From the NCBI GenBank assembly GCA_030729445.1, contig JANQXJ010000086.1, positions 1 through 9,706 of the forward strand: 9,706 nt of DNA, in the 5' to 3' direction. The notes under the pieces are model-generated. The model was not told the DNA's origin, made no database searches, and saw only the letters and a program-made list of their open reading frames with translations. Positions within the stretch are counted from its first letter, which is position 1. Each line of letters begins with the position of its first letter. The translations under genes were made by a program, and so were the position numbers. Positions 1 to 6,035 of the stretch are shown here, one piece after another. Origin of the DNA: Limnohabitans sp. Its GTDB lineage: Bacteria; Pseudomonadota; Gammaproteobacteria; Burkholderiales; Burkholderiaceae_C.

Positions 1-513
1 GCGCCCGTGCTCAAAGAGAGATTGGCAGGCACCGAAGTCTTTCTGCCAACACGCTGGTTAACCGAGACCGACACCACGCTCCAATGGGGCGGCGTGACGG
101 TGCAGGTGGTTCACCGGGGCGGCGGGCACACGCCTGGCGACAGCATGGTCTGGTTGCCGCAAAGCGGTGTGGTGTTTACCGGCGATGTGGTCTATGTGGA
201 CCGCATTTTGGGCCTGCATCCGGTCAGCAAAACCAAGACCTGGGTTCAGTCCTTTGCCGCACTGCAAGCGCTTAAGCCCCAAGTGGTGGTGCCCGGCCAT
301 GGCCGCGTGACCACCTTGGCGCAAGCCCAAAAGGACACCGGGGCCTTGCTCACCGCTTTGAGGGGGCACATGGGCAAAGCCGTGGATGTGGGCACCGACA
401 TTGGCGCGGCCGTCAAAAGCTTCGATGCAGCACCTTTTAAGCACCTGCAGCATGTGGATGTCTGGCTGCCCCAGCTGGCCAACCGCACTTACCTGGAAAT
501 GGAAATGGAGTAA
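1..513 (+). CDS. MBL-fold metallo-hydrolase, C-terminal part (cut by window start)
   Basis: The reading frame is open through base 1, so the gene starts upstream of the window. The GTG at 7 is probably an internal Val codon. The visible 170 residues carry the second half of a metallo-beta-lactamase fold: an HTPGD motif (His codon at 127-129), FTGD (Asp at 184-186) and a VVPGHGR motif (His at 298-300). These are the usual third-His, bridging-Asp and last-His zinc ligands. The first HxHxDH motif must lie off the left edge. The family hydrolyses thioesters, glyoxalase-type substrates, lactams and others, and the substrate cannot be told from this half. The gene ends in TAA at 511-513, and the next gene starts only 3 nt later, so the two are probably co-transcribed. 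Confidence is high for the fold and low for any specific function. Confidence 0.85.
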   Translation, partial: APVLKERLAGTEVFLPTRWLTETDTTLQWGGVTVQVVHRGGGHTPGDSMVWLPQSGVVFTGDVVYVDRILGLHPVSKTKTWVQSFAALQALKPQVVVPGHGRVTTLAQAQKDTGALLTALRGHMGKAVDVGTDIGAAVKSFDAAPFKHLQHVDVWLPQLANRTYLEMEME

Positions 514-516
514 ACC

Positions 517-1101
517 GTGGCCCAAGTTCCCAACCAATCCGAAATCGCCCTGCTCAAGCAGCATGAGTTGCCCATGACTTTTGCAACACGCAGACAGCTG
601 ACACTGGGCTTGGGCCTGGGTGCCTTGTGGCCTTGGGCCAGCGTACAAGCCCAAACCCCCTCCGAAGCCGCCCTGGAAGCCATGGCACCTGCCATGCCGC
701 GAGTGGGCGCCGTTTTGAAAGTGCCGTCTATCCGTTTGCTCACGGGCCAAGACTTTCAACACGAACGCCAGCCTTTGCTGCTGTATTGGTGGTCAAGCAC
801 CTGCCCATTTTGTGCTTTGCAAAGCCCCAGCATGCAGGCCTTGTGGCAGTCGCAAAAAAGTCGGGGCCTGCGCATGCTGGCCTTGTCCATCGACAAAAAG
901 CCCGAGGACGCTCAGGCTTACCTGAAAAAGCGGGGGTACACCTTCCCGGCAGCTTGGGCCAGCCCCGAATGGCGCAAACAATTCCCCAAGCCCAAAGGCT
1001 TGCCCATCACGCTCTTGATGAACAGCCAGCACCAAGTGCTGCTGGCTGAAAAGGGCCAAATGTTCGCCGAGGACGTCGAGGCCATCCCTCGCTTGCTCTG
1101 A
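517..1101 (+). CDS. Exported thioredoxin-fold (TlpA/AhpC-TSA-like) protein with CPFC motif
   Basis: A 194-residue protein if started at GTG 517, which has a good Shine-Dalgarno (GGAG at 507-510, 6 nt spacing). An in-frame ATG at 574 would give 175 residues but has little SD. After an extended N-terminus there is a TRRQLTL stretch (Arg25-Arg26) and a hydrophobic segment ending ASVQA|QTP, which looks like a Tat or Sec signal peptide cleaved after about residue 45. The mature part holds a thioredoxin-type active site, W-x4-CPFC (Cys96 and Cys99), and a cis-Pro loop GLPITLL (Pro163). The length matches periplasmic TlpA/ResA-like thiol-disulfide proteins, so a periplasmic redox role is inferred. 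The partner is unknown. The tight spacing after the MBL-fold gene suggests a shared operon. It converges with the phosphatase gene, leaving only 18 nt between the stop codons. Confidence 0.8.
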   Translation: MAQVPNQSEIALLKQHELPMTFATRRQLTLGLGLGALWPWASVQAQTPSEAALEAMAPAMPRVGAVLKVPSIRLLTGQDFQHERQPLLLYWWSSTCPFCALQSPSMQALWQSQKSRGLRMLALSIDKKPEDAQAYLKKRGYTFPAAWASPEWRKQFPKPKGLPITLLMNSQHQVLLAEKGQMFAEDVEAIPRLL

Positions 1102-1119
1102 ACAATTGGCCCTCTGGCT

Positions 1120-3354
1120 TTACAGCCCGATCACACCACCATCTTTGCGGGTGATCACGATGGTGGCCGAACGTGGGCGGCCTTGTGGACCATAACCCGC
1201 ATTGCCTGGCCACATGCTTTGGGGCGCCGCGCCCGAAGCCAATGGCTTGGACAATTCACCTGGGTGCTGGATGTTGACAAACAAGGTGCGGCCATCAGCG
1301 GTCTCAGTGATGCCCGTGACTTCTGCACCTTGGGGTGCCACCAGGAAACGGCGCAGCTTGGCTTCGCCCAATGCAGCGCCCACAAAAGTCTCTTGCGTGC
1401 CGCTTTGCTCAGTACCACCCACCACCATTTTGTTTTTCACCGTGACTTTGCCGCCGTCGCCCACTTGGCCCGGAATGGCGGCCAGCATCATGCAGTTGGT
1501 CTCGTCGGTGAAAGCGCCGTCGTCGGTCTGGATCCAGCAAATGCCGGTGGCTTTGCTGAACCACAGGCCGTCTGGCGAAGAAAACGAATTCTTGGCGGTC
1601 AGGCCCGACAGGTTGGCATCGCCCGAGTCTTCTTCAGCGCCGAACAAGAAAATGTCCCACGCAAAGGTCTTGGCCGCGGCTTGGCTGCCGGCTTCCTTGA
1701 AGCGGATGATGTGGCCGTTGGGGTTGCCTGCGCCTTTTTTGCCGTCCATGTCCGTGTAAGCACGGGGGTTGGCCGGATCGACTTTGGCAGGTGTGCGATT
1801 GGATGCGCTGTTGTTGGTCAACGCGAAGTAAATTTCACCGTTGCGGTGGTTGACAGCACCCCACTCTGGACGGTCCATCTTGGTCGCACCCACGGCGTCT
1901 GCTGCAAAGCGGGCATTGACATACACATCGCCCTGGTTGGCGAACTTGTAGGCGCTGTTATTGGCGATGCGCGGATCAGCGATCGTCAGCTCCAGCCACT
2001 CACCTTGGCCCGTGGCGTTGAAGCGTGCTGCGTACAGCTTGCCCTCACTCAGGTACTTGTCACCGGCCACCAATCCACCACCCACGTCGCGGGGGTCCCA
2101 CACCGCTGTGCTCACGAACTTGTAGATGTATTCGTTGCGCGAGTCGCAGCCCATGTAAAACGCCAAAGGCTCGCCTGCCTTGGGCACACCACAAACGGCC
2201 GCTTCGTGCGCAAAGCGGCCCATGGCCACGCGCTTGGCGGGTGTGGAGTTGGGTGACAAGGGATCGATTTCGACGTTGAAGCCAAAAGTGTTGGCTTCGT
2301 TGCGGAAGTCTTTTTCTGCGTTGGCGCCAGTGGCCGCCAAGTTCCAACGGGCAAAACGGTCGTCAGTGGCCGATACGGTGTGCCAGCCTTGGCTGGCAGC
2401 TTTCTTGACACCAGCCGCAGGTGCGGCAGCAGCGACACCATAGCGCTTGCGCGAAGCCACTTCTTTGGCTGGCAATGCAGCGCCATTGGCCGTGGCCTGG
2501 AAGTAATAAGCCCAGTTTTCTTCGCAGCCTAAATACGTGCCCCATGGCGTTCTGCCATGGCCGCAGTTGTTCAATGTGCCACGCGCCATGGCGCCTGCAG
2601 TGTCCCAGCGGGTGACCATGAAGCTGCGGATCGCATTGATGTCGGCGCGGGGGCCGCTGATGCGCACGGGGGTTTGTGCAGTGATGCGGCGGTTCAGCGG
2701 CGAGTCTTGCTTGATGCGCCAGCCTTGGGGCGTCTTGACGATCTCGACCACTGAAACACCGTGGTGGTTGATTTCTTTGAGCACTTCCAACTCAGGGCGA
2801 GTACCCAAGTCCCAGTTGCCGAATTGAGAAAACTTTTTGCCAGCCTTGCCGTTGGACGTTTGACCGTTGGGGTGCATGAAATGGGCGTCGGCCGAGCTCT
2901 CGTGGTTCACACACAGCACAGCGCGACCGGTTTCCTTTTCGGAATAGCGGCCGTTGGCATCGATGTAATAGATGTCCATGCCGTCGTGGTGATCGCCCAC
3001 GCGGCGCGACCAGTCGTCCGCTTCTGTGCCTTTGTTCGAGTAGGCAGCAAGAGCCGAATCGAGTGCATCGCCTGTGGCGTGCAAGACACTGTATTGGTAG
3101 CCGGGCGGCAGCATCACGTTGTCGAGCAAGCTCTTTTCAACAGAGGGAAAACCCAGCGCCTTGGGCGCAGCAGCCATGCCCGAAGTCAAGGTGGCGCAAC
3201 CGGGCAGCATGGCCAGGCCAGCCAATCCCAAGCCACCGCGCAACAAACCGCGGCGCATGGGGTTTTGCAGGGACTGGCTCAGGACGTCCTGGAAATGGGG
3301 GTTGTTTGAGGTGTTGTGAATGGGGTCGAGGTCGTGGTGTGACATGGCTTGCAT
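1120..3354 (-). CDS. phoX: PhoX-family alkaline phosphatase (DUF839), Tat-exported
   Basis: A 744-residue protein of the PhoX family, calcium/iron-dependent phosphatases that release phosphate from organic phosphoesters outside the cytoplasm. Recognisable blocks are CVNHESS (about 148-154), NCGHGRTPWGTYLGCEE (about 263-279), GRFAHEAAVC followed by an EYIYKFVS segment, PEWGAVNH, and SSPDGLWF with WIQTDDGAFTDETN near the C-terminus. The N-terminus has MRRGLLRGGLGLAGLAML (Arg34-Arg35), a twin-arginine signal. This is followed by LPGC (Cys53), a plausible lipobox, so the enzyme may be a Tat-exported lipoprotein. The first ATG is at 3354. A second in-frame ATG at 3345 gives MSHHDLDPIH, which resembles other PhoX N-termini and has GGA about 7 nt upstream, so it may be the true start. 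A Pho-box-like promoter lies upstream at 3384-3417, fitting phosphate-starvation control. Confidence 0.95.
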   Translation of the reverse strand: MQAMSHHDLDPIHNTSNNPHFQDVLSQSLQNPMRRGLLRGGLGLAGLAMLPGCATLTSGMAAAPKALGFPSVEKSLLDNVMLPPGYQYSVLHATGDALDSALAAYSNKGTEADDWSRRVGDHHDGMDIYYIDANGRYSEKETGRAVLCVNHESSADAHFMHPNGQTSNGKAGKKFSQFGNWDLGTRPELEVLKEINHHGVSVVEIVKTPQGWRIKQDSPLNRRITAQTPVRISGPRADINAIRSFMVTRWDTAGAMARGTLNNCGHGRTPWGTYLGCEENWAYYFQATANGAALPAKEVASRKRYGVAAAAPAAGVKKAASQGWHTVSATDDRFARWNLAATGANAEKDFRNEANTFGFNVEIDPLSPNSTPAKRVAMGRFAHEAAVCGVPKAGEPLAFYMGCDSRNEYIYKFVSTAVWDPRDVGGGLVAGDKYLSEGKLYAARFNATGQGEWLELTIADPRIANNSAYKFANQGDVYVNARFAADAVGATKMDRPEWGAVNHRNGEIYFALTNNSASNRTPAKVDPANPRAYTDMDGKKGAGNPNGHIIRFKEAGSQAAAKTFAWDIFLFGAEEDSGDANLSGLTAKNSFSSPDGLWFSKATGICWIQTDDGAFTDETNCMMLAAIPGQVGDGGKVTVKNKMVVGGTEQSGTQETFVGAALGEAKLRRFLVAPQGAEVTGITETADGRTLFVNIQHPGELSKPLASGAAPQSMWPGNAGYGPQGRPRSATIVITRKDGGVIGL

Positions 3355-3383
3355 CCATTAAATGACGGTTGAGGACAGTTCGA

Positions 3384-3417
3384 ATCATGGTCAAAGGGTG
3401 TGACTGCTGTGTGACAC
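3384..3417 (-). promoter_or_regulatory. Candidate Pho box and -10 of phoX
   Basis: Read on the minus strand, half-site GTGTCAC (3417-3411), a 4-bp spacer, half-site CAGTCAC (3406-3400), exactly 10 bp, then CATGAT (3389-3384), which matches 4 of 6 bases of TATAAT. The two half-sites match CTGTCAT at 10 of 14 positions and have the 11-bp period expected for PhoB dimers. No good -35 hexamer is present, as is usual for PhoB-activated promoters. Transcription would start near 3377, about 20-30 nt before the phoX ATG. In a slightly shifted register the same DNA is a perfect 7-bp direct repeat (GTGTGAC on the plus strand at 3398-3404 and 3409-3415). The site is inferred by eye. Confidence 0.6.
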
Positions 3418-3452
3418 CACATAAAAAACAGTGCTGTTGGAATTTCATTTTT

Positions 3453-3481
3453 TTGACACACTGACGTGTAGAAATCAAACT
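3453..3481 (+). promoter_or_regulatory. Possible promoter of the Ig-like lipoprotein gene
   Basis: A perfect TTGACA (3453-3458) is followed after 17 bp by CAAACT (3476-3481), only a 3 of 6 match to the -10 consensus. Transcription would start near 3488 and give a leader of about 18 nt. The leader contains AAGAGG at 3493-3497, a Shine-Dalgarno 8 nt before the chosen ATG at 3506. A short inverted repeat CTTGT-N5-ACAAG (3480-3494) overlaps the end of the promoter and abuts the SD. This is weak evidence because the -10 is poor. Confidence 0.3.
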
Positions 3482-3505
3482 TGTTCCGTACAAGAGGTGA
3501 TGCGC

Positions 3506-4558
3506 ATGTCGATTGAGCATTCATTTTTTTCGCGATTTGCCATGGCGCTTGGCGTGATGCATTTTTTAGCGGCTTGTGCCGGTTCAGGCCTTCAAGCGGT
3601 CTCTTCTGTGGCGTTGAGTCCCTCACCTTTACCTCTGTCGGGCTCCATCGTTCTCAAGCCCCCAGTTTTGTCATTCAATGACACCGGATTGAGCGTCAGC
3701 GATGGTGTCACGCGCAACGGTTTGTGGGAGGTTGAAAGTGCAGACATGGGCTGGGAGTTTTCATTGGACCGCGGCATCAGCTGGACACGCGGCACCGGTT
3801 CATTCTTTGAGGTCAAGGACGATGGCGCCAAGGTGATTTGGGTGCGTGCACGCGATGACGCAGGCAACACCTCCGAAATCGTCAGGGTCAACTGTGTTTT
3901 GGACACCATCGCGCCTGCTGCATTCTTGATTTCACATCAGCGCAACGGTATGACCAACATCCTGAATTTCTCAGGCATCGAGCCGGAGGCACACTGGGAA
4001 TACGCGCTGGACCCCCAAGGGACGTGGATGCCTGGCAAGGGGACTGGCTTGGCTATTTTCGGTAACGGTTTTAACAGGGTCTGGCTGCGTCAGGTAGATC
4101 TGGCGGGCAACACCTCTGCACCCCAGGCCTTTGATTTGAAACATCCCTCCATGGCGTTCCTAAAAGCATCCAACAATCCCTTGCAACCTAGTGATTTGGC
4201 TCAGGGTCAGCAAACCCTCTTGATTCATGGTGTGGTGGCACACGGTGATGCCGACTTTGTGCGTTGGGACATTGCCAAAGACCAGCGACTGTTGTCGGTC
4301 AAGTGGGTACACCATGACGCGAAAACCGCGACCGCCTTTTACGCTTTGCAACCCAGCGGAGTGTTCGATGCTGGATCAGATGTGTCGCGTATGCTGGTTC
4401 ATGGCCGAGCAGGTGCCAGCAATTTGGGACGCAATTTATTGGCAAATTTGCCCAAGTCAAAACTTGGCGAGGGACCCATGACACTCATGCTTGAGCAAAG
4501 CGCTAAAGAGCCTACAAGTTACATGATCGAGGTCATTCTGACGTCAGCCGATGATTGA
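3506..4558 (+). CDS. Putative lipoprotein with two Ig-like repeats, function unknown
   Basis: A 350-residue protein when started at ATG 3506, which has SD AGAGG 8 nt upstream. An ATG at 3500 is too close to the SD, and a GTG at 3431 lies before the likely promoter. The N-terminus MSIEHSFFSRFAMALGVMHFLAAC is a type II signal peptide with lipobox LAAC (Cys24), so an outer-membrane or periplasmic lipoprotein is likely. Residues about 55-135 and 140-212 are two related Ig-like units. Each has a WEFSLD/WEYALD strand, a W-T/M-x-GTG-type turn and a closing VW(V/L)R-x(3)-D-x-AGNTS segment, as seen in bacterial adhesin and surface proteins. Residues about 215-350 form a separate beta-rich domain (GPMTLMLEQ...TSYMIEVILT) that recalls pre-peptidase C-type beta-sandwiches, though this is only a guess. 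I do not recognise the gene. It is divergent from phoX across about 150 bp. Confidence 0.7.
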   Translation: MSIEHSFFSRFAMALGVMHFLAACAGSGLQAVSSVALSPSPLPLSGSIVLKPPVLSFNDTGLSVSDGVTRNGLWEVESADMGWEFSLDRGISWTRGTGSFFEVKDDGAKVIWVRARDDAGNTSEIVRVNCVLDTIAPAAFLISHQRNGMTNILNFSGIEPEAHWEYALDPQGTWMPGKGTGLAIFGNGFNRVWLRQVDLAGNTSAPQAFDLKHPSMAFLKASNNPLQPSDLAQGQQTLLIHGVVAHGDADFVRWDIAKDQRLLSVKWVHHDAKTATAFYALQPSGVFDAGSDVSRMLVHGRAGASNLGRNLLANLPKSKLGEGPMTLMLEQSAKEPTSYMIEVILTSADD

Positions 4559-4610
4559 TCCGGCCCGTCGTAGTTGAAACCTAGACGAAACTTTTGTGAT
4601 CCCGGCATTG

Positions 4611-4690
4611 TTTTGTCATCCTTGCTTTGCTTTTGTCATCCTTGATTTGCTCTTGTCATCCTTGATTTGCTCTTGTCATCCCGGGCGAAG
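4611..4690. repeat. Tandem 20-bp repeat, four units
   Basis: Four consecutive 20-bp units begin at 4611, 4631, 4651 and 4671. The second unit reads TTTTGTCATCCTTGATTTGC. The first and third each differ from it by one base. The fourth keeps only TCTTGTCATCC and then turns into the left hairpin arm of the palindromic element. A degenerate 19-bp unit (TTTTGTGATCCCGGCATTG) precedes the array at 4592-4610. The unchanging core is TTGTCATCC, the same sequence that ends the hairpin arms. Confidence 0.9.
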
Positions 4691-4772
4691 ACCCGGGATC
4701 CAGTGCGCACCACAGCCCTTTGCCAAGACCGACAGCATGCACTGGATCCCGGCTCAAGGCCGGGATGACAAA
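4673..4772. repeat. Palindromic repeat element with two hairpin arms
   Basis: The left arm (4673-4706) starts TTGTCATCCCGGG and ends CCAGTGC. The right arm (4739-4771) starts GCACTGGATCCCGG and ends GGATGACAA. They are reverse complements except at their centres, and 32 bp separate them. Each arm is itself a hairpin: ATCCCGGG with a 6-nt loop and CCCGGGAT (4678-4699), and ATCCCGGC with a 5-nt loop and GCCGGGAT (4746-4766). This is the widespread proteobacterial type of dispersed repeat whose translations look like HPGRRPGIQ and WIPAQGRDD. It lies just downstream of the lipoprotein gene and could also act as a transcription terminator or mRNA-stabilising structure, but no U-tract follows either stem. 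Confidence 0.85.
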
Positions 4773-4812
4773 AACAATCCTGGTGCAAAAAAGCCCGGGA
4801 TGACAAAAACAA
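4760..4812. repeat. 18-bp direct repeat flanking the right hairpin arm
   Basis: CCGGGATGACAAAAACAA occurs at 4760-4777 and again, identical, at 4795-4812, a period of 35 bp. The first copy is the end of the right hairpin arm. Its reverse complement contains the TTGTCATCC core of the left-hand tandem array, so the region is arranged like a mirror: TTGTCATCC units on the left, GGATGACAA units on the right. Confidence 0.85.
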
Positions 4813-4922
4813 CGCCGGGGTAACGATGGCTCTTGCCGTTCGATCTCCAAGATGAGTCTCTCAGTTCAAAAATGAAGCCTCTCAGGCCGAGTGGCAGCAG
4901 CAAGGAGGCTGACTGTCCTTGT

Positions 4923-4956
4923 TTGTCATCCAACTGACATACAAGCACGTGACAAT
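4923..4956 (+). promoter_or_regulatory. Candidate Pho box and -10 of the gap-arsJ-arsR operon
   Basis: Half-site TTGTCAT (4923-4929), spacer CCAA, half-site CTGACAT (4934-4940), exactly 10 bp, then GACAAT (4951-4956), a 4 of 6 match to TATAAT. The half-sites match CTGTCAT-N4-CTGTCAT at 12 of 14 positions, the best of the three in this window. Transcription would start near 4963, about 28 nt before the GAPDH ATG. The -10 to ATG distance (34 nt) is the same as at ppx. One caution applies: the left half-site (TTTGTCATCC at 4922-4931) is identical to the core of the nearby repeats and could be a stray repeat copy. Confidence 0.5.
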
Positions 4957-4973
4957 TCGACAGTCATTGAATT
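4954..4973. promoter_or_regulatory. Candidate ArsR operator (inverted repeat)
   Basis: AATTC (4954-4958) and GAATT (4969-4973) form an imperfectly centred inverted repeat with a 10-bp spacer. It overlaps the end of the presumed -10 and covers the expected transcription start. ArsR-family repressors commonly bind AT-rich inverted repeats at this position and block RNA polymerase. The operon encodes an ArsR protein, which makes autoregulation likely. The arms are short, so the exact operator is uncertain. TGAC-type half-repeats at 4950-4966 are an alternative. Confidence 0.35.
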
Positions 4974-4990
4974 ACAGAAGAGGTTTTCCC

Positions 4991-6034
4991 ATGAAAGTCG
5001 GCATCAACGGAATGGGCCGCATCGGCCGCTTGGCCTTGCGTGCAGCCATGGGCGCTGCCGAGCGCCAGTCAGACGACCCCCGCGCAGGCAACCGCCTGGA
5101 GGTGGTGCACCTGAACGAACTCAAAGGCGGTGCAGCGGCCACGGCGCATTTGCTGGCTTTTGACAGCGTGCAGGGCAAGTGGCGCGAACGCATTGAGGCG
5201 GAAGGCGACAGCCAAATTCGCATCGGTGACCGCACCTTGGGCTTTTCCTCTCACGCCAATCCAGCAGACATCCCATGGGGCGAGATGGGGGTGGACTTGG
5301 TGCTGGAATGCACGGGCAAATTTTTGACGCCCGAGGCGATTCAAGGCCACCTGGACCGGGGCGCCAAGCGCGTGATCGTGGCCGCACCCGTCAAGGTGGG
5401 CGATGTGCTGAACATCGTGGTGGGCATCAACCACACGCTGTACAACCCGGCCAAAGACCGCATCGTCACGGCCGCATCCTGCACCACCAACTGCTTGGCC
5501 CCGGTGGTCAAAGTGGTGCACGAGGCCATTGGCATCAAGCACGGCCAGATCACCACCATCCACGACCCGACCAACACCAACTTGGTGGTGGACGCGCCGC
5601 ACAAAGACCTGCGCCGCGCCCGCAGCGCCATGGTCAGCCTGGCCCCCACCACCACCGGCAGCGCCACGGCGATTGCCTTGATTTACCCCGAACTCAAGGG
5701 CAAGCTCAACGGCCACGCCGTGCGAGCCCCGGTGCTCAATGCATCGCTGACCGACTGTGTGTTCGAGATGAAGCGCGAGACCAGCGCCGAAGAGGTCAAC
5801 GCCTTGTTTGCAGCAGCTGCAACAGGCCCTTTGGCGGGCATCTTGGGGTACGAAGAGCGCCCCTTGGTGAGTGCCGACTACGCTCGCGACACGCGCAGCA
5901 GCATTGTCGACGCGTTGTCTACATTGGTGACCGACGGCACATTGCTCAAGGTCTACGCTTGGTACGACAACGAAATGGGCTACGCCTGCCGCATGGTCGA
6001 CCTGGCCTGCCACATGAACGACGTCGGCATCTGA
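4991..6034 (+). CDS. gap: ArsJ-associated glyceraldehyde-3-phosphate dehydrogenase
   Basis: A 347-residue GAPDH. With arsenate in place of phosphate it makes 1-arseno-3-phosphoglycerate in the cytoplasm, which ArsJ then exports. Visible motifs are the NAD-binding NGMGRIGRL (6-14), catalytic ASCTTN (Cys164), the TTIH segment (His191) and WYDNEMGY near the end. The assignment to the arsenic subtype rather than glycolytic GAPDH rests on three things: HLNELKGGAAATAHLLAFDS at 40-59, HDPTNTN instead of the glycolytic HSYTNDQ, and RAPVLNASLTDCVFEMKRETSAEEVN at about 245-270, as well as linkage to arsJ 1 nt downstream. Met replaces the usual Trp in NEWGY. The ATG at 4991 is chosen because it begins the family N-terminus and has AGAAGAGG 7 nt upstream. 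Longer in-frame starts would cross the promoter. It is the first gene of the operon. Confidence 0.95.
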   Translation: MKVGINGMGRIGRLALRAAMGAAERQSDDPRAGNRLEVVHLNELKGGAAATAHLLAFDSVQGKWRERIEAEGDSQIRIGDRTLGFSSHANPADIPWGEMGVDLVLECTGKFLTPEAIQGHLDRGAKRVIVAAPVKVGDVLNIVVGINHTLYNPAKDRIVTAASCTTNCLAPVVKVVHEAIGIKHGQITTIHDPTNTNLVVDAPHKDLRRARSAMVSLAPTTTGSATAIALIYPELKGKLNGHAVRAPVLNASLTDCVFEMKRETSAEEVNALFAAAATGPLAGILGYEERPLVSADYARDTRSSIVDALSTLVTDGTLLKVYAWYDNEMGYACRMVDLACHMNDVGI

Positions 6035-6035
6035 G

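Larger units (their letters stand above)
4559..4990. other. 432-bp non-coding region holding repeats and the ars promoter
   Basis: This stretch lies between the lipoprotein gene and the GAPDH gene. Short open frames cross it, but their translations (HPGRRPGIQ, WIPAQGRDD) are those typically produced by dispersed palindromic repeats, so none is called as a gene. In order it holds a 20-bp tandem array (4611-4690), a pair of inverted hairpin arms (4673-4772), an 18-bp direct repeat (4760-4812), about 100 bp with no recognised feature (4820-4920), and then the Pho-box-like promoter, a candidate ArsR operator and the GAPDH ribosome binding site. Confidence 0.8.

Noticed and set aside
1102..1119. 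Bidirectional terminator between the convergent thioredoxin-like gene and phoX
   Set aside because: The 18-nt gap contains no convincing hairpin.
1183..2256. 357-residue open frame on the plus strand opposite phoX
   Set aside because: It is antisense to a clearly conserved phosphatase gene, its translation has no recognisable domain, and it arises from GC-rich codon use.
3431..3505. Upstream GTG start (3431) for the lipoprotein gene
   Set aside because: It would place 25 residues before the lipoprotein signal peptide. The SD AGAGG and the signal peptide both fit ATG 3506.
4611..4690. Possible CRISPR array
   Set aside because: The 20-bp units are directly adjacent with no unique spacers, and no cas genes are nearby.
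4596..4948. Small open frames across the repeat region
   Set aside because: Their translations are the typical products of palindromic dispersed repeats, they occur on both strands, and no start is supported.
4991..6034. Housekeeping glycolytic GAPDH
   Set aside because: The HDPTNTN segment, the NASLTDCVFE block and tight linkage to arsJ and arsR point to the arsenate-specific subtype.
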